The translations under genes were made by a program, and so were the position numbers. 64,000 nt of DNA from JAIEPW01 sp964471915 (lineage in GTDB: Bacteria; Acidobacteriota; Terriglobia; Bryobacterales; Bryobacteraceae), in NCBI GenBank assembly GCA_964471915.1, contig CAYYID010000022.1, positions 9,162 through 73,161 of the forward strand, in the 5' to 3' direction. How positions within the stretch are numbered: the stretch's first letter is position 1; each line of letters opens with the position of its first letter. The notes under the pieces are model-generated. The model saw only the letters and a program-made list of their open reading frames with translations, ran no database searches and was not told the DNA's origin. This document shows, in pieces, positions 1 to 7,746 of this stretch.

Positions 1-250
1 CCTTGCCGCCGCATGCAAAGCCGACCACTTGGCCGGCCGGGTCACACGCCACCAGCACGACGGCCCCGTCAGCCGGCTTGGCGAGTAAGTCCTCCCAGGA
101 ACGCGTGCGCTCCGCGACGGACAAGGCGCTCAGCAAGGAATCGGGCAGAAGGCCTTGGTACGTCGTCCGCCAGCTCTCCACGTGGACTGTGGCGATGGCG
201 GGGGCGTCTTCGGGCACGGCGGTGCGGATCTGTACTTTGGTGAACCGCAT
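1..250 (-). CDS. GNAT-family N-acetyltransferase, N-terminal part (cut by window edge)
   Basis: Read on the minus strand from the ATG at 250-248, an open frame of 83 codons continues to the window edge without a stop. The translation begins MRFTKVQIRTAVPEDAPAIA and goes on to VESWRTTYQGLLPD, the typical first strand and helix of GNAT acetyltransferases, which transfer an acetyl group from acetyl-CoA to an amine. A later stretch ending in VVGFACGG matches the strand before the acetyl-CoA pyrophosphate loop; the loop itself lies outside the window. The substrate cannot be told. Confidence 0.8.
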   Translation of the reverse strand, partial: MRFTKVQIRTAVPEDAPAIATVHVESWRTTYQGLLPDSLLSALSVAERTRSWEDLLAKPADGAVVLVACDPAGQVVGFACGGK

Positions 251-284
251 GTACCCATCCTATTGCCGGCGGAGGATCAGTGAT

Positions 285-328
285 GGGCTTGCCGCTCGCT
301 AACGCGCGCGGCTCCGTTTGGCCGTCCG
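285..328 (+). repeat. GC-rich dispersed repeat, copy 1
   Basis: This intergenic stretch (GGGCTTGCCGCTCGCTAACG, then CGCGCGGC and CCGTT) is nearly identical to the reverse complement of 63905-63949 at the other end of the window, with about five differences over some 36 bases. It contains short GCCGC/GCGGC arms that could fold. It lies between two unrelated genes, as expected of a small dispersed palindromic repeat rather than a gene. Confidence 0.6.
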
Positions 329-330
329 CG

Positions 331-2271
331 CTACCGCGTGTGGGACCCCGCCAGCCGGACCCGCACGAAGAACTGCGCTCCCAGGGGCGACGAGCCGTAG
401 TCGATCCGCAGCAGCTTCGGCGTCTGGTAGAGCGTCGCCTGCGCGCCGATGGAGGTGCTGAGCCACGGCGTCGCGCGGGGCAGTTCCCGCGCATAGCCGA
501 GCGTAAAGGCATTCACGCGCCCGATCACGACCTCCTCGGCGAACGCCGCCGCGCCGGAGCCCGCGAACGCCAGCGGCGCGGGGACGTCCGTCGACTCCAC
601 GCGCGCCCAGAACCAGTTCTGCCGGTCTCGCCACGTGGTCTCGCCGAGGTAGGAATTGAAGATCGTCGAGGCCGGGGCGCCGAGCAGCGGATCCTCTACG
701 GGTCCGTGCCGGCGCCGGAGGAACTTCGGCTTCGGCACCGGCGGCGTCACCACGAACTCGGGTTCGACGTCCTGATTGCGGCCCCACAGGATCGTCGAGG
801 CGACGTAGCCGCGCAACGTTGGGCGCACGTAGGTGGCCGACGCGGTCAGCCGCAACGAGTCTTTCTCCGGGTGCTTTTCCTCGCGTCCGGTGATCTTGCC
901 GCCGGAGAACTGCACGCTCCAGCGCGGCGTCGGGTTATAGCTGAAGCGCCCGGCATAGGAGTTGAGGCGACCGGTTTCGAGGTTCCAGCGGCGTTCGTCG
1001 GGTTCGCGCCCATGGAAGCCGCTGCCTTCCACGGTGAACTTGCCCACGGTGAGCCCCGCAGTGACGACGTTGGTCGCGATGTGCGTCGAGTCCTGGTAAT
1101 GGTGCGCGAGCACCGCCAGCGGATTCTCGGACGCCGAGAGCCGGTGCGGGAAGGCGATGGGCCCGAGGGCCGGTTCGCCGCGCGGCCCGCCGTAGAAGTT
1201 GAGCGATACCCGCTCACTCAAGCGCCACTGATAGCTGGCGCTGAGTTCCATGACGAAGTCGTGCGGGTGCTGCCCGTCGAGGATCGGCAGGCCCTGATAG
1301 GTTTCGCCCGATTGAAAGAGTAGCGGATAGGACCCGTTGCGGACGGTCAGCGGCTCCAGGCTCAGCATGGTGCGGACCGTCAGGTACCCGGGCCCGACCT
1401 TGCGGGTCGCCATCGGCATAAAGTAGTTGGCGCCGAACCAGCCGTCGCCGCCCCGCGGACTTGACTGCTGCGTATTCACGAGCATGCCCTGGCCCATGGC
1501 CATCAGGGTCCAGCCCTTCGCGCGTTTATGGATCATGTAGAGCGGCGCGCTGCGCGGCATCTGCGCGGTGCCGGATCCGTACCAGCCGCTCTGTGCGACG
1601 CCGGTGGACATGGACGGCGCCATCATGGCGTCCATGTCGCCGCTCATGTCGCTGAGCTGGATCTCGCCGAGTTGGATTCCGGCCAGCATTCCTTCGCCCG
1701 CGTGCCAGCCGTCCACGCAGTGCCCGCACACGCCCTTGGGCTTCTCGCCGGGCTGGGGAGTTTTAGCGAGATCCGCGCCGCAGGGGCAGTTGGCTTCATG
1801 GGCGCATTCGTCGCAGCCGCCCTTCACGCAGCACGAGTAGCGCTTCTCGGCGACCAGCGTGCGCTTGGCGGCGGTCATGGCGGCGACGTATTCCTGGAAC
1901 TCGCTGGGCGGATCGGCCTTTCCGGGCAGCGCCTGCTGGCTGGACGCGAGCAACGCCACCTGCTCCGGCTTCACGCCCTTCAGGGATCCGTCGCCGCGCT
2001 TCCAGCCGGCGTAACATTCGCCGCAGGCGCCCTTGCCTTTGGCGATGTTCAGGGCGCACGCGCAGGATCCGTTGCGCCTCGCGCAAAGGTCGCAGCCTTT
2101 CTTAATGCAGCAGGCGTAGCGGCCCTTCTGGGTGAGTTTGGCCTTCACGGCGTCCATCTTCACGCGAGCGGTCTTGAGGTCCGCATCCGCCTTGGAAGGT
2201 TTCTTGGGGCCGGAGGGGTCGTGCGCCCACGCCACCGCGGCAATTACGAACGATGACCAGAACCGCTTCAT
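331..2271 (-). CDS. Secreted protein with two eight-Cys modules fused to a predicted outer-membrane beta-barrel
   Basis: 646 residues. A signal peptide (about 1-16, ending AWA) is followed by two homologous cysteine modules. Module 1 has Cys at 54, 55, 60, 63, 70, 72, 83 and 86. Module 2 has Cys at 147, 148, 153, 156, 162, 164, 182 and 185. Both share the pattern YxCC-(V/I)K-x-GCDxCA ... CxC ... CGxC-xxGW. A Met-rich linker (about 205-265) follows. The rest is rich in alternating hydrophobic/aromatic stretches like an outer-membrane beta-barrel and contains HPHD and HHYQDS motifs. The paired cysteines, Met-rich linker and His-rich neighbours suggest binding of a soft metal such as copper; this is inference. 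The start overlaps the stop of the upstream gene by four bases, so the two are translationally coupled. Confidence 0.8.
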   Translation of the reverse strand: MKRFWSSFVIAAVAWAHDPSGPKKPSKADADLKTARVKMDAVKAKLTQKGRYACCIKKGCDLCARRNGSCACALNIAKGKGACGECYAGWKRGDGSLKGVKPEQVALLASSQQALPGKADPPSEFQEYVAAMTAAKRTLVAEKRYSCCVKGGCDECAHEANCPCGADLAKTPQPGEKPKGVCGHCVDGWHAGEGMLAGIQLGEIQLSDMSGDMDAMMAPSMSTGVAQSGWYGSGTAQMPRSAPLYMIHKRAKGWTLMAMGQGMLVNTQQSSPRGGDGWFGANYFMPMATRKVGPGYLTVRTMLSLEPLTVRNGSYPLLFQSGETYQGLPILDGQHPHDFVMELSASYQWRLSERVSLNFYGGPRGEPALGPIAFPHRLSASENPLAVLAHHYQDSTHIATNVVTAGLTVGKFTVEGSGFHGREPDERRWNLETGRLNSYAGRFSYNPTPRWSVQFSGGKITGREEKHPEKDSLRLTASATYVRPTLRGYVASTILWGRNQDVEPEFVVTPPVPKPKFLRRRHGPVEDPLLGAPASTIFNSYLGETTWRDRQNWFWARVESTDVPAPLAFAGSGAAAFAEEVVIGRVNAFTLGYARELPRATPWLSTSIGAQATLYQTPKLLRIDYGSSPLGAQFFVRVRLAGSHTR

Positions 2272-3398
2272 TCGCTCGCCTCCAAAACGTAGGGGAACGT
2301 GCTGACCTTACCGCCGCGCTTCAATTGGATCCAGCCGCGGTACAGGCCCTCTTTGGGGAAACGTACCAGAAACGGAACCACGCCGTCCTTGCCGGTGCCG
2401 GGCGTGCGTTCGTCCGGATGCGAGTGGACGAAGGTCTCGCCGTCCTGGTGGATGAGGATGAAATGACCCAGCGCGCCGAGGTAGGGTTCCAGATCGGTGA
2501 CGGGGCTTCCCGCGGAGGTCGCCGCGGCGCGAACCGTGACGGTCTTGCGCGCGGGCAACTTGGTGGCGTCCACGGCTACGGCGATTCCGTCCGTCGTGGA
2601 GCTGGGAGCCGCGGAGGGGGTGAGGGCAAACCGCGCCGGGGCTTTCCCGCCCACCTTCAACTTGGCCAGCAACACCTGGCCGCCGGCTCCGCGAGGCGCG
2701 GCGTCGGCGAACAGATGGTATTCCCCCGCGGTCGGGAAGGTGTAGCGGACCACAAACGAACCGTCCGCCTGCTGTGCCGGATGCTCATGCGAGAACTCGC
2801 CGAGGTCGCTGCGCACGATGATCAGGTGCAGGAACTCCTCGTGGACGCGCTCGAAGGCCGTTACCAGTTCCTTGGTCAGCTCCCGCCGGATCCGGACGGT
2901 GAGGTCCACGGGTTCGCCGGCCTTGGGATTGCGGGGGCTGGCGGCCACCTCGACGCGGAACGGCCGCACCACCGGGCCCTTGCGGACCGGGGCAGCGTCG
3001 GCCACGGGCAGCGCGAACTCCACGCCGAACGGCGCGTCGTCCGGCGGCGCGACCGAAAGCCGCAGCCGGTACTCACCGCCGTGGGCAAAGGACGGATGCA
3101 GGCCGTACTCGCCGGCGACGCCCTCCGGGTGGGCGATGTCCTCGAACTTCGCCATGCCCGGCATCGAGGGCATGTCGATGGATCCCCGGACCACGGCGCG
3201 GATCACGGGCGCGGCGCCCAGCACCGGATCGACGCGGGTGGCGTCGCTGACGCGGAACTCGAGCTGCATCTCTTCGCGAGGGAACAATCCCCCTTCGGGC
3301 AGCCGCAGAGATACTTCATATTTGCCCGCGCGCGCCGTCAAAGGTCCCTGCGCGGACAGGGTCAGAACCACTCCCAGAGTGGCGTACAGCAATTTCAT
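2268..3398 (-). CDS. Secreted Ig-like protein with His motifs (YtkA/FixH-like), probable metal handling
   Basis: 376 residues with an N-terminal signal peptide (cleavage near LSAQG). The body is built of beta-rich segments resembling YtkA/FixH-type domains. Two repeated His-rich motifs stand out: HLIIVRSDLGEFSHEHP (His 191, 204, 206) and HFILIHQDGETFVHSHP (His 312, 317, 325, 327). An SMPGM motif with several Met lies near residue 80. Such His/Met clusters in exported proteins commonly bind copper or related metals, but no biochemical role can be fixed from sequence. It overlaps the Cys-rich beta-barrel gene downstream by four bases and follows a small CH-motif protein, so the three probably act together in the envelope. 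Confidence 0.8.
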   Translation of the reverse strand: MKLLYATLGVVLTLSAQGPLTARAGKYEVSLRLPEGGLFPREEMQLEFRVSDATRVDPVLGAAPVIRAVVRGSIDMPSMPGMAKFEDIAHPEGVAGEYGLHPSFAHGGEYRLRLSVAPPDDAPFGVEFALPVADAAPVRKGPVVRPFRVEVAASPRNPKAGEPVDLTVRIRRELTKELVTAFERVHEEFLHLIIVRSDLGEFSHEHPAQQADGSFVVRYTFPTAGEYHLFADAAPRGAGGQVLLAKLKVGGKAPARFALTPSAAPSSTTDGIAVAVDATKLPARKTVTVRAAATSAGSPVTDLEPYLGALGHFILIHQDGETFVHSHPDERTPGTGKDGVVPFLVRFPKEGLYRGWIQLKRGGKVSTFPYVLEASE

Positions 3399-3446
3399 GG
3401 AATTCCTCCTCGATCATTCGTGCGAAAGGCGCGAACGCGAGAAGGA

Positions 3447-3785
3447 TCAGATCCGCAGGGGCAGCGAAGGGACGCGAGCGTTGCGGCCGGGTTCGGACGC
3501 CGGGGCGGCCGAGGTCCAGGCGAAACAAACGGCCGGGGACTCCGGCGCCGCCAGCAGCAGTTCCCATGGCGCGGCGTCGAGCGCCGTCACCGTGCGCTGC
3601 TGCTGATCCGCGTCAATCTTGCCATGGTGGCAGCTCGCAGCGGACTTTTCGACCGGTTTGCTCTTGTGGCAGGGCGGGAGCTTCTCCGCGGCGGGGCGAT
3701 CGAACGGAGCGGCGACACAGGTGGCCGCGCAGTGCAGAAACACCACTAAGGCGGCGACCAACCCGAATGTCACGAAACGGCGCAC
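3447..3785 (-). CDS. Small exported protein with Cys-His motifs
   Basis: 112 residues. A hydrophobic N-terminal segment (about 5-26) looks like a signal peptide or anchor and contains HCAATC. The mature part carries PCHKSK (Cys39, His40) and SCHHGK (Cys52, His53, His54), compact motifs that could ligate a metal. I do not recognise a named family with certainty; it resembles small hypothetical proteins seen beside copper-resistance genes. It lies 9 bases downstream of the propeller lipoprotein gene and 48 bases upstream of the YtkA-like gene on the same strand, so it is probably in one transcript with both. Confidence 0.65.
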   Translation of the reverse strand: MRRFVTFGLVAALVVFLHCAATCVAAPFDRPAAEKLPPCHKSKPVEKSAASCHHGKIDADQQQRTVTALDAAPWELLLAAPESPAVCFAWTSAAPASEPGRNARVPSLPLRI

Positions 3786-3794
3786 TCTATTAGT

Positions 3795-5015
3795 CTAACG
3801 TGTCTTCGGGCTGAAGGTCACGAAAGATCGCGCCGTGGCCGCGAGCACTTCGCCGTTCTCGGTCAGGACCGGCGCGGTGACGAACTGCTCGTCGAGCGTC
3901 GCCAGCACCCGCTTGCTGCCCTTGGCGTCCAAGGCGAGCACCTGTGCGCCGGCGGTGACCAGTAACTGATCGTTCGCGGTGACGACCGCTCCCGCGAGGC
4001 CCGGAAGCTGCTGGATCCAGAGCTTGTCGCCGTTGGCGCTCAGCGCGGCCACCCGGTCGCCCAGCAGGGCGAAAACGCGGTGGTCGAAGCTGACCAGCGG
4101 CGGTACCGCCGTGCGCGAGAAGTCGTGGCCGAGGTCGGTGCGGAAGGTCTGTTCGCCTTTTGGACTGTAGGCCGCGAGCTGGCGGGCCGGAGCCGTTCCG
4201 GAAAGCACGTACACCCGGCCGGCCTCGTCCAGGCTGAGAGCCGCGGGCTCCAGAGGTCGGTCAAACTCGTCCCGCAACCGGAGCTGCCAGTCGGTGACCA
4301 CCAGGCGGCCCTTCATGGCGAGCGCCAGGCGGGACCCCGAGGCCGCGACGAGCAGAGGGCCCGGATAGCCTAGGGCGGCGGCCTTGCGCGCCGATGTGAG
4401 GATGCCGTCGCTGACTGCCGGGTTCGGTCCGATCTCGAAGACCTCGACGGGGCTGGCCGCGCCGGGGCGCTCCGAGATCGCCACCAGCGTGCGCCCGCGG
4501 AGCCGCAGATCGACGCGCGCCGCGCCGTCCGGCAGGTCCGGATGGAAGTCCCAGAGGCGGGCGCCGTTGTCGAGCGACGCCGCCTCGATGGGACCGAAGC
4601 GGTCGGTGAGGAAGTAGAAAGCCTTGGCGGCGGGGTCGAGCACCGGCCGCGAGGCGCCGGGCGCGGAACTGCGGATCAGGCGGCCGTTGGTGTCGAGCAA
4701 CGCCCACCGCGCGGACCCTTCCATGACAACGCGGCCGCTCGCGGTGAGGACGGCGCGCGGCGCCAAGCCCCAGGGTAGCGGCGCTTTCACCCGCAGCGCG
4801 AGCGCCTGCGCGGGCGCGGGGTATGCACTGCGGCCGTTCTGGCTCTCGCTGAGATACGCGCGCGTGGCAAACGCCGCGCCGCTTTCGATGGGCGCGGGAC
4901 GCAGGTATTCGGGCGCGAGGTTCGCCTGCCGGGGGGGAGTCCCGGGGGGCGCGGCTTCCGGCGCGGGGGGTCCGCAGCCGGCGAGCCCGAACAGAGCGAT
5001 CCAGGCAATCCTCAC
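3795..5015 (-). CDS. PQQ-type beta-propeller lipoprotein
   Basis: 406 residues. The N-terminus ends in LAGC, a clear lipobox with Cys14 as the lipidated residue, followed by a Pro/Ala-rich linker. The rest shows repeated propeller-blade features (for example LYVLSG, LLVAASGSRLALAM, KLWIQQLPGLAG), as in PQQ/BamB-like beta-propellers. The overall size is that of a single 7-8 bladed propeller. No enzyme motif is visible, so a scaffold or binding role at the inner face of the outer membrane is the best guess. It starts 9 bases after the preceding gene and runs in the same direction as the metal-handling genes that follow. Confidence 0.75.
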   Translation of the reverse strand: MRIAWIALFGLAGCGPPAPEAAPPGTPPRQANLAPEYLRPAPIESGAAFATRAYLSESQNGRSAYPAPAQALALRVKAPLPWGLAPRAVLTASGRVVMEGSARWALLDTNGRLIRSSAPGASRPVLDPAAKAFYFLTDRFGPIEAASLDNGARLWDFHPDLPDGAARVDLRLRGRTLVAISERPGAASPVEVFEIGPNPAVSDGILTSARKAAALGYPGPLLVAASGSRLALAMKGRLVVTDWQLRLRDEFDRPLEPAALSLDEAGRVYVLSGTAPARQLAAYSPKGEQTFRTDLGHDFSRTAVPPLVSFDHRVFALLGDRVAALSANGDKLWIQQLPGLAGAVVTANDQLLVTAGAQVLALDAKGSKRVLATLDEQFVTAPVLTENGEVLAATARSFVTFSPKTR

Positions 5016-5024
5016 CCTTCCAAG

Positions 5025-5636
5025 CTAGCGTTTCTTCTTGCGAGGATTCAAATGGATCTCCGGGAAGGTGATGGTGCATTCCTTGTCCGGGGGCAGGCTG
5101 GGCGGAATGTACACAGCGCCGTCGCCGTCCAGTTTGCCGGCGCGTTTCGAGCCGTCCGGCAGGCCGAGCGAGAAAGCCTCGTTCTTCATCGGGATCCCGT
5201 CTTCGTCGAGCAGGATCACGCGGATCCAGGTCTTTTCTTCCTTGGGCGGAGGCTCGGGATCCTTTTGAGCCTTCTTCTGCTGCTGTTGCCCCTGCTTATT
5301 CTGGCCCGATCCGCCGCTGCCTCCGGAGCCCTGGCCGCCTCCGGAGGATTCGCTCTTCCCCAGGCCCGCGCCGGCCATGCTCACCAGCACCACCAGCTCG
5401 CCGCGGCGGAACGCCTCGGCTACACGCTTGTCGCCATCGGCGCCTCTGAGCGCCCGCTCCATCTTCAGCACGGTGGAGGCGGACGCCTTGCGCCATTCCT
5501 TCACCTTGGCCTCGGTGATAAACACCTTGGCGCGCTCGTCCACCTTTTCGTCGTCGCGCACGTCCGCGCCCTTCAGGACGATTACCACGCGCCCGTTCAG
5601 CGTCACCTTTACTTGCCAGCGGTCCGTCGGATTCAT
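5025..5636 (-). CDS. Small protein with Gly/Gln-rich linker and tail-spike-type C-terminal domain
   Basis: I place the start at the ATG at 5636 (MNPTDRWQVKVTLNG) rather than at a longer upstream start, because the extra N-terminal residues are Arg/Gly-rich and look non-coding. This gives 203 residues. Residues 1-92 are a mixed charged domain of unknown type. Residues 93-135 are a low-complexity Gly/Ser then Gln/Lys/Pro linker. Residues 136-195 (WIRVILLDEDGIP ... LPDGSKRAGKLDGDGAVYIP) resemble the beta-rich domain often fused to the end of VgrG/contractile-tail spike proteins. No other tail or type VI secretion gene is present, so its role is unknown. Confidence 0.65.
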   Translation of the reverse strand: MNPTDRWQVKVTLNGRVVIVLKGADVRDDEKVDERAKVFITEAKVKEWRKASASTVLKMERALRGADGDKRVAEAFRRGELVVLVSMAGAGLGKSESSGGGQGSGGSGGSGQNKQGQQQQKKAQKDPEPPPKEEKTWIRVILLDEDGIPMKNEAFSLGLPDGSKRAGKLDGDGAVYIPPSLPPDKECTITFPEIHLNPRKKKR

Positions 5637-5734
5637 GCGCCGTCTTCCACCTTCACCCCGATCGCGCCCTGGGGGATCGCTCGGGTGGCAATCCTCCAAT
5701 TGGTTCCGCGCGAAAAGATGTAACCCTGGATCAT

Positions 5735-5740
5735 TATGAT
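5735..5740 (+). promoter_or_regulatory. Possible -10 element upstream of the peroxiredoxin
   Basis: TATGAT lies 26 bases before the ATG at 5766 and matches the sigma70-type -10 consensus in five of six positions. No good -35 is visible at the usual distance, so support is weak. It overlaps an upstream in-frame ATG (5736), which favours the 5766 start. Confidence 0.3.
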
Positions 5741-5765
5741 ACGCTCTGTTACTAGGATCCTAAAG

Positions 5766-6293
5766 ATGAAGCGAGCCACCTTCCTGTTTGCCTGCGCGGC
5801 GCTGGTCCTTTCGGCCCAGCAAGCCGCTCCTCCGAAGACGCACCTGAAAGTCGGGGACACCGCGCCGGACTTCGCGCTGCCCTCCACGATCGGCAAGGAA
5901 GTGAAGCTCTCGGAGTTTCGCGGCAAGAAGAACGTCGTCGTGGCGTTCTTCCCGGCCGCCTTCACCGGTGGTTGAACGAAGGAACTCACCGCCTACCAGT
6001 CTGGTATCGGCAAATTCGAAGAGTACGAAACGCAGGTGGTCGCGGTCAGCACGGATTTCATCGCCACGCTGTCGCACTGGGCCAAGGAACTGAACGCGAC
6101 GTACCCGCTGGCGAGCGACAAACTCGGCAAGGTGTCCCAGGAGTATGGCGTCTACATGCCGGCGATCGGCATCGCCAACCGGACGACGTTCGTGATCGAC
6201 GTGGACGGCAAGATCACCCACATCGACGAGGGCCGGGAAGCGCTGGATCCCACCGGCGCGGTCACGGCCTGCTCGCGATTGAAGAAGAAGTAA
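5766..6293 (+). CDS. Secreted peroxiredoxin, probable selenoprotein (in-frame TGA at the peroxidatic position)
   Basis: 175 residues if the TGA at 5973-5975 is read as selenocysteine (Sec70). Residues 1-17 are a signal peptide (MKRATFLFA ... LVLSA). The rest is an AhpC/TSA peroxiredoxin: VGDTAPDFALPS, then PAAFTGG-Sec-TKEL, fitting the universal PxxxTxxC motif with Sec where the peroxidatic Cys belongs. The frame continues intact for 105 codons with the expected VVAVSTDF, YPLASD and GIANRTTFVIDVDG segments. Cys169 near the C-terminus could be the resolving residue. The enzyme would reduce hydrogen peroxide or organic hydroperoxides outside the inner membrane. A hairpin fitting a bacterial SECIS follows the TGA. 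The alternative is a nonsense mutation of TGC; the hairpin and undamaged downstream frame argue against that. Confidence 0.85.
5989..6010 (+). promoter_or_regulatory. bSECIS-like hairpin downstream of the selenocysteine codon
   Basis: Inside the peroxiredoxin gene, TACCA (5994-5998) pairs with TGGTA (6002-6006) around a three-base loop GTC. An outer CCG (5989-5991) pairs with CGG (6008-6010), separated by a CC/T internal bulge. The loop G is 24 bases after the last base of the TGA, within the spacing known for bacterial SECIS elements, which need a stem with a G early in the apical loop to recruit SelB. The assignment is structural only. Confidence 0.65.
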
Positions 6294-6295
6294 CC

Positions 6296-6988
6296 TCAGA
6301 GCCGCGCCAGTTCGGCGAGGTCCAGCCGGCCGGTGTAGATCGCCATGCCCAGCGCGGCGTGCACGTTCATCTGCCGTAACGCGAGAATCTCGTCAATGGT
6401 GGTGATCCCGCCGGCCGCAGTGATCTCGTGCCCGGTGGCGGCGCGCAGCCGCCCGAACCACGCCAGATCGGTGCCCTGCAGCATGCCTTCCTTATCCACG
6501 TAGGTGCACAGAAAGCCCGAGCAGTAAGGCTCCAGATCGCGGATCACCTCTTCGGCGGTGACGTCGAGGGACTCCACCCAGCCTTTGACGACGATGCGCC
6601 CGTCCTTCGAGTCGAGCGCCATGTGGACCCGCTCGGGTCCGACCGCCGCGGCAATCGCCGCGAGCAGTTCGCGGTTAAGGCCCGACTTCGTGAACGCGGC
6701 GGTGCCCACGATCACCCGGTGCGCGCCCTGGTCGACGAGCTGCCGGGCGCGGGCGGCGTTGCGCACGCCGCCGCCGGCGCGGATCCGCGCGCGGGCGGCG
6801 AGCCAGGCGACGATCAGATCGTTCGCGCCTTTGCCCATCGCAGCGTCGAGGTCGATCACCTGGATCTCCGGGAACGCGGCGAAGCGCGCGAGCATCGCCT
6901 CCGGGGAGTCCCCCTCCAGCGCCTTTTCGCGGCCCTGGACCAGCTGTACTACCTTGCCGTCCTGAAGATCGATGCAGGGGATGATCAT
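6296..6988 (-). CDS. hisA: Phosphoribosylformimino-5-aminoimidazole carboxamide ribotide isomerase
   Basis: 230 residues. HisA isomerises ProFAR to PRFAR, the fourth step of histidine synthesis. The (beta/alpha)8 barrel starts MIIPCIDLQDGKVVQLVQG with the catalytic Asp in CIDLQ. The second catalytic Asp is in MALDSKDGR, and the phosphate-binding AAGGITTIDEI lies near the end. I use the ATG at 6988 because it overlaps the hisF stop (ATGA) and begins exactly at the conserved strand; the longer frame upstream is hisF read out of frame. It is the last gene of the his operon and converges on the peroxiredoxin, two bases apart. Confidence 0.95.
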   Translation of the reverse strand: MIIPCIDLQDGKVVQLVQGREKALEGDSPEAMLARFAAFPEIQVIDLDAAMGKGANDLIVAWLAARARIRAGGGVRNAARARQLVDQGAHRVIVGTAAFTKSGLNRELLAAIAAAVGPERVHMALDSKDGRIVVKGWVESLDVTAEEVIRDLEPYCSGFLCTYVDKEGMLQGTDLAWFGRLRAATGHEITAAGGITTIDEILALRQMNVHAALGMAIYTGRLDLAELARL

Positions 6989-7746
6989 GGGCGGACGGCC
7001 ACTCCTTCGCCCGCCAGGTACTGCTTCAGGTCGCTGACGGTGTACGTGCCGAAGTGAAAGATGGACGCGGCGAGCGCGGCGTCGGCGCGCGCATCGCGGA
7101 ACACGGCGGCGAAGTCCTCGGGGCGGCCCGCGCCGCCGCTGGCGATCACCGGGATCCCGGTGGCATCCACCACCGCCCGGGTCAGGGCGCCGTCGAAGCC
7201 GGTCTGCACGCCGTCGGTGTCCATGGAGGTGAGCAGGATCTCGCCGGCGCCCAGCTTCTCCCCGCGCGCGGCCCACGCCACCGCGTCGGCTCCCTCATCG
7301 ACTCGCCCGCCTTTGGTGAAGACGTTCCAGCCGGAGCCATCAGCGCGGCGCCGCGCGTCGATGGCCAGCACGACCGCCTGCGCGCCGAACTCCTCGCTGA
7401 GTTCCGTGATCAGCTCCGGCCGGCGCACGGCGGCGGTGTTGACGCTGATCTTGTCGGCGCCCGAATGGATGATGCGGCGCGCGTCCTCCACCGACCGGAT
7501 CCCTCCGCCGACGGTGAGCGGGATGAAGACCTCGCGCGCGGTGCGGCGCACGACGTCGACCAGCGTGTCGCGGCCGTCGCTGGAGGCCGTGATGTCGAGG
7601 AAGACAAGTTCGTCGGCGCCCTGCTCGTTGTAGCGCGCGGCGAGTTCCACGGGGTCGCCCGCATCTTTGAGGTTGACGAAGTTGACGCCCTTCACCACGC
7701 GGCCCGCGGTGACGTCGAGGCAGGGAATGATGCGCTTGGTCAACAT
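6985..7746 (-). CDS. hisF: Imidazole glycerol phosphate synthase, cyclase subunit
   Basis: 253 residues. HisF joins ammonia from HisH to PRFAR and cyclises it, giving imidazole glycerol phosphate and AICAR. The start MLTKRIIPCLDVTAGRVVKG carries the catalytic Asp of CLDV. The second catalytic Asp is in VVLAIDARR, and phosphate-binding GGGIRSVEDAR and ASGGAGRPEDF follow. The ATG at 7746 overlaps the end of hisH by seven bases, matching the need for equimolar HisF and HisH, which form one complex. Confidence 0.95.
   Translation of the reverse strand: MLTKRIIPCLDVTAGRVVKGVNFVNLKDAGDPVELAARYNEQGADELVFLDITASSDGRDTLVDVVRRTAREVFIPLTVGGGIRSVEDARRIIHSGADKISVNTAAVRRPELITELSEEFGAQAVVLAIDARRRADGSGWNVFTKGGRVDEGADAVAWAARGEKLGAGEILLTSMDTDGVQTGFDGALTRAVVDATGIPVIASGGAGRPEDFAAVFRDARADAALAASIFHFGTYTVSDLKQYLAGEGVAVRP

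Noticed and set aside
5973..5975. TGA as a plain nonsense mutation making the peroxiredoxin a pseudogene
   Set aside because: The TGA is exactly at the catalytic Cys codon, is followed by a bSECIS-like hairpin and the remaining frame is undamaged. The pseudogene reading stays possible but is less likely.
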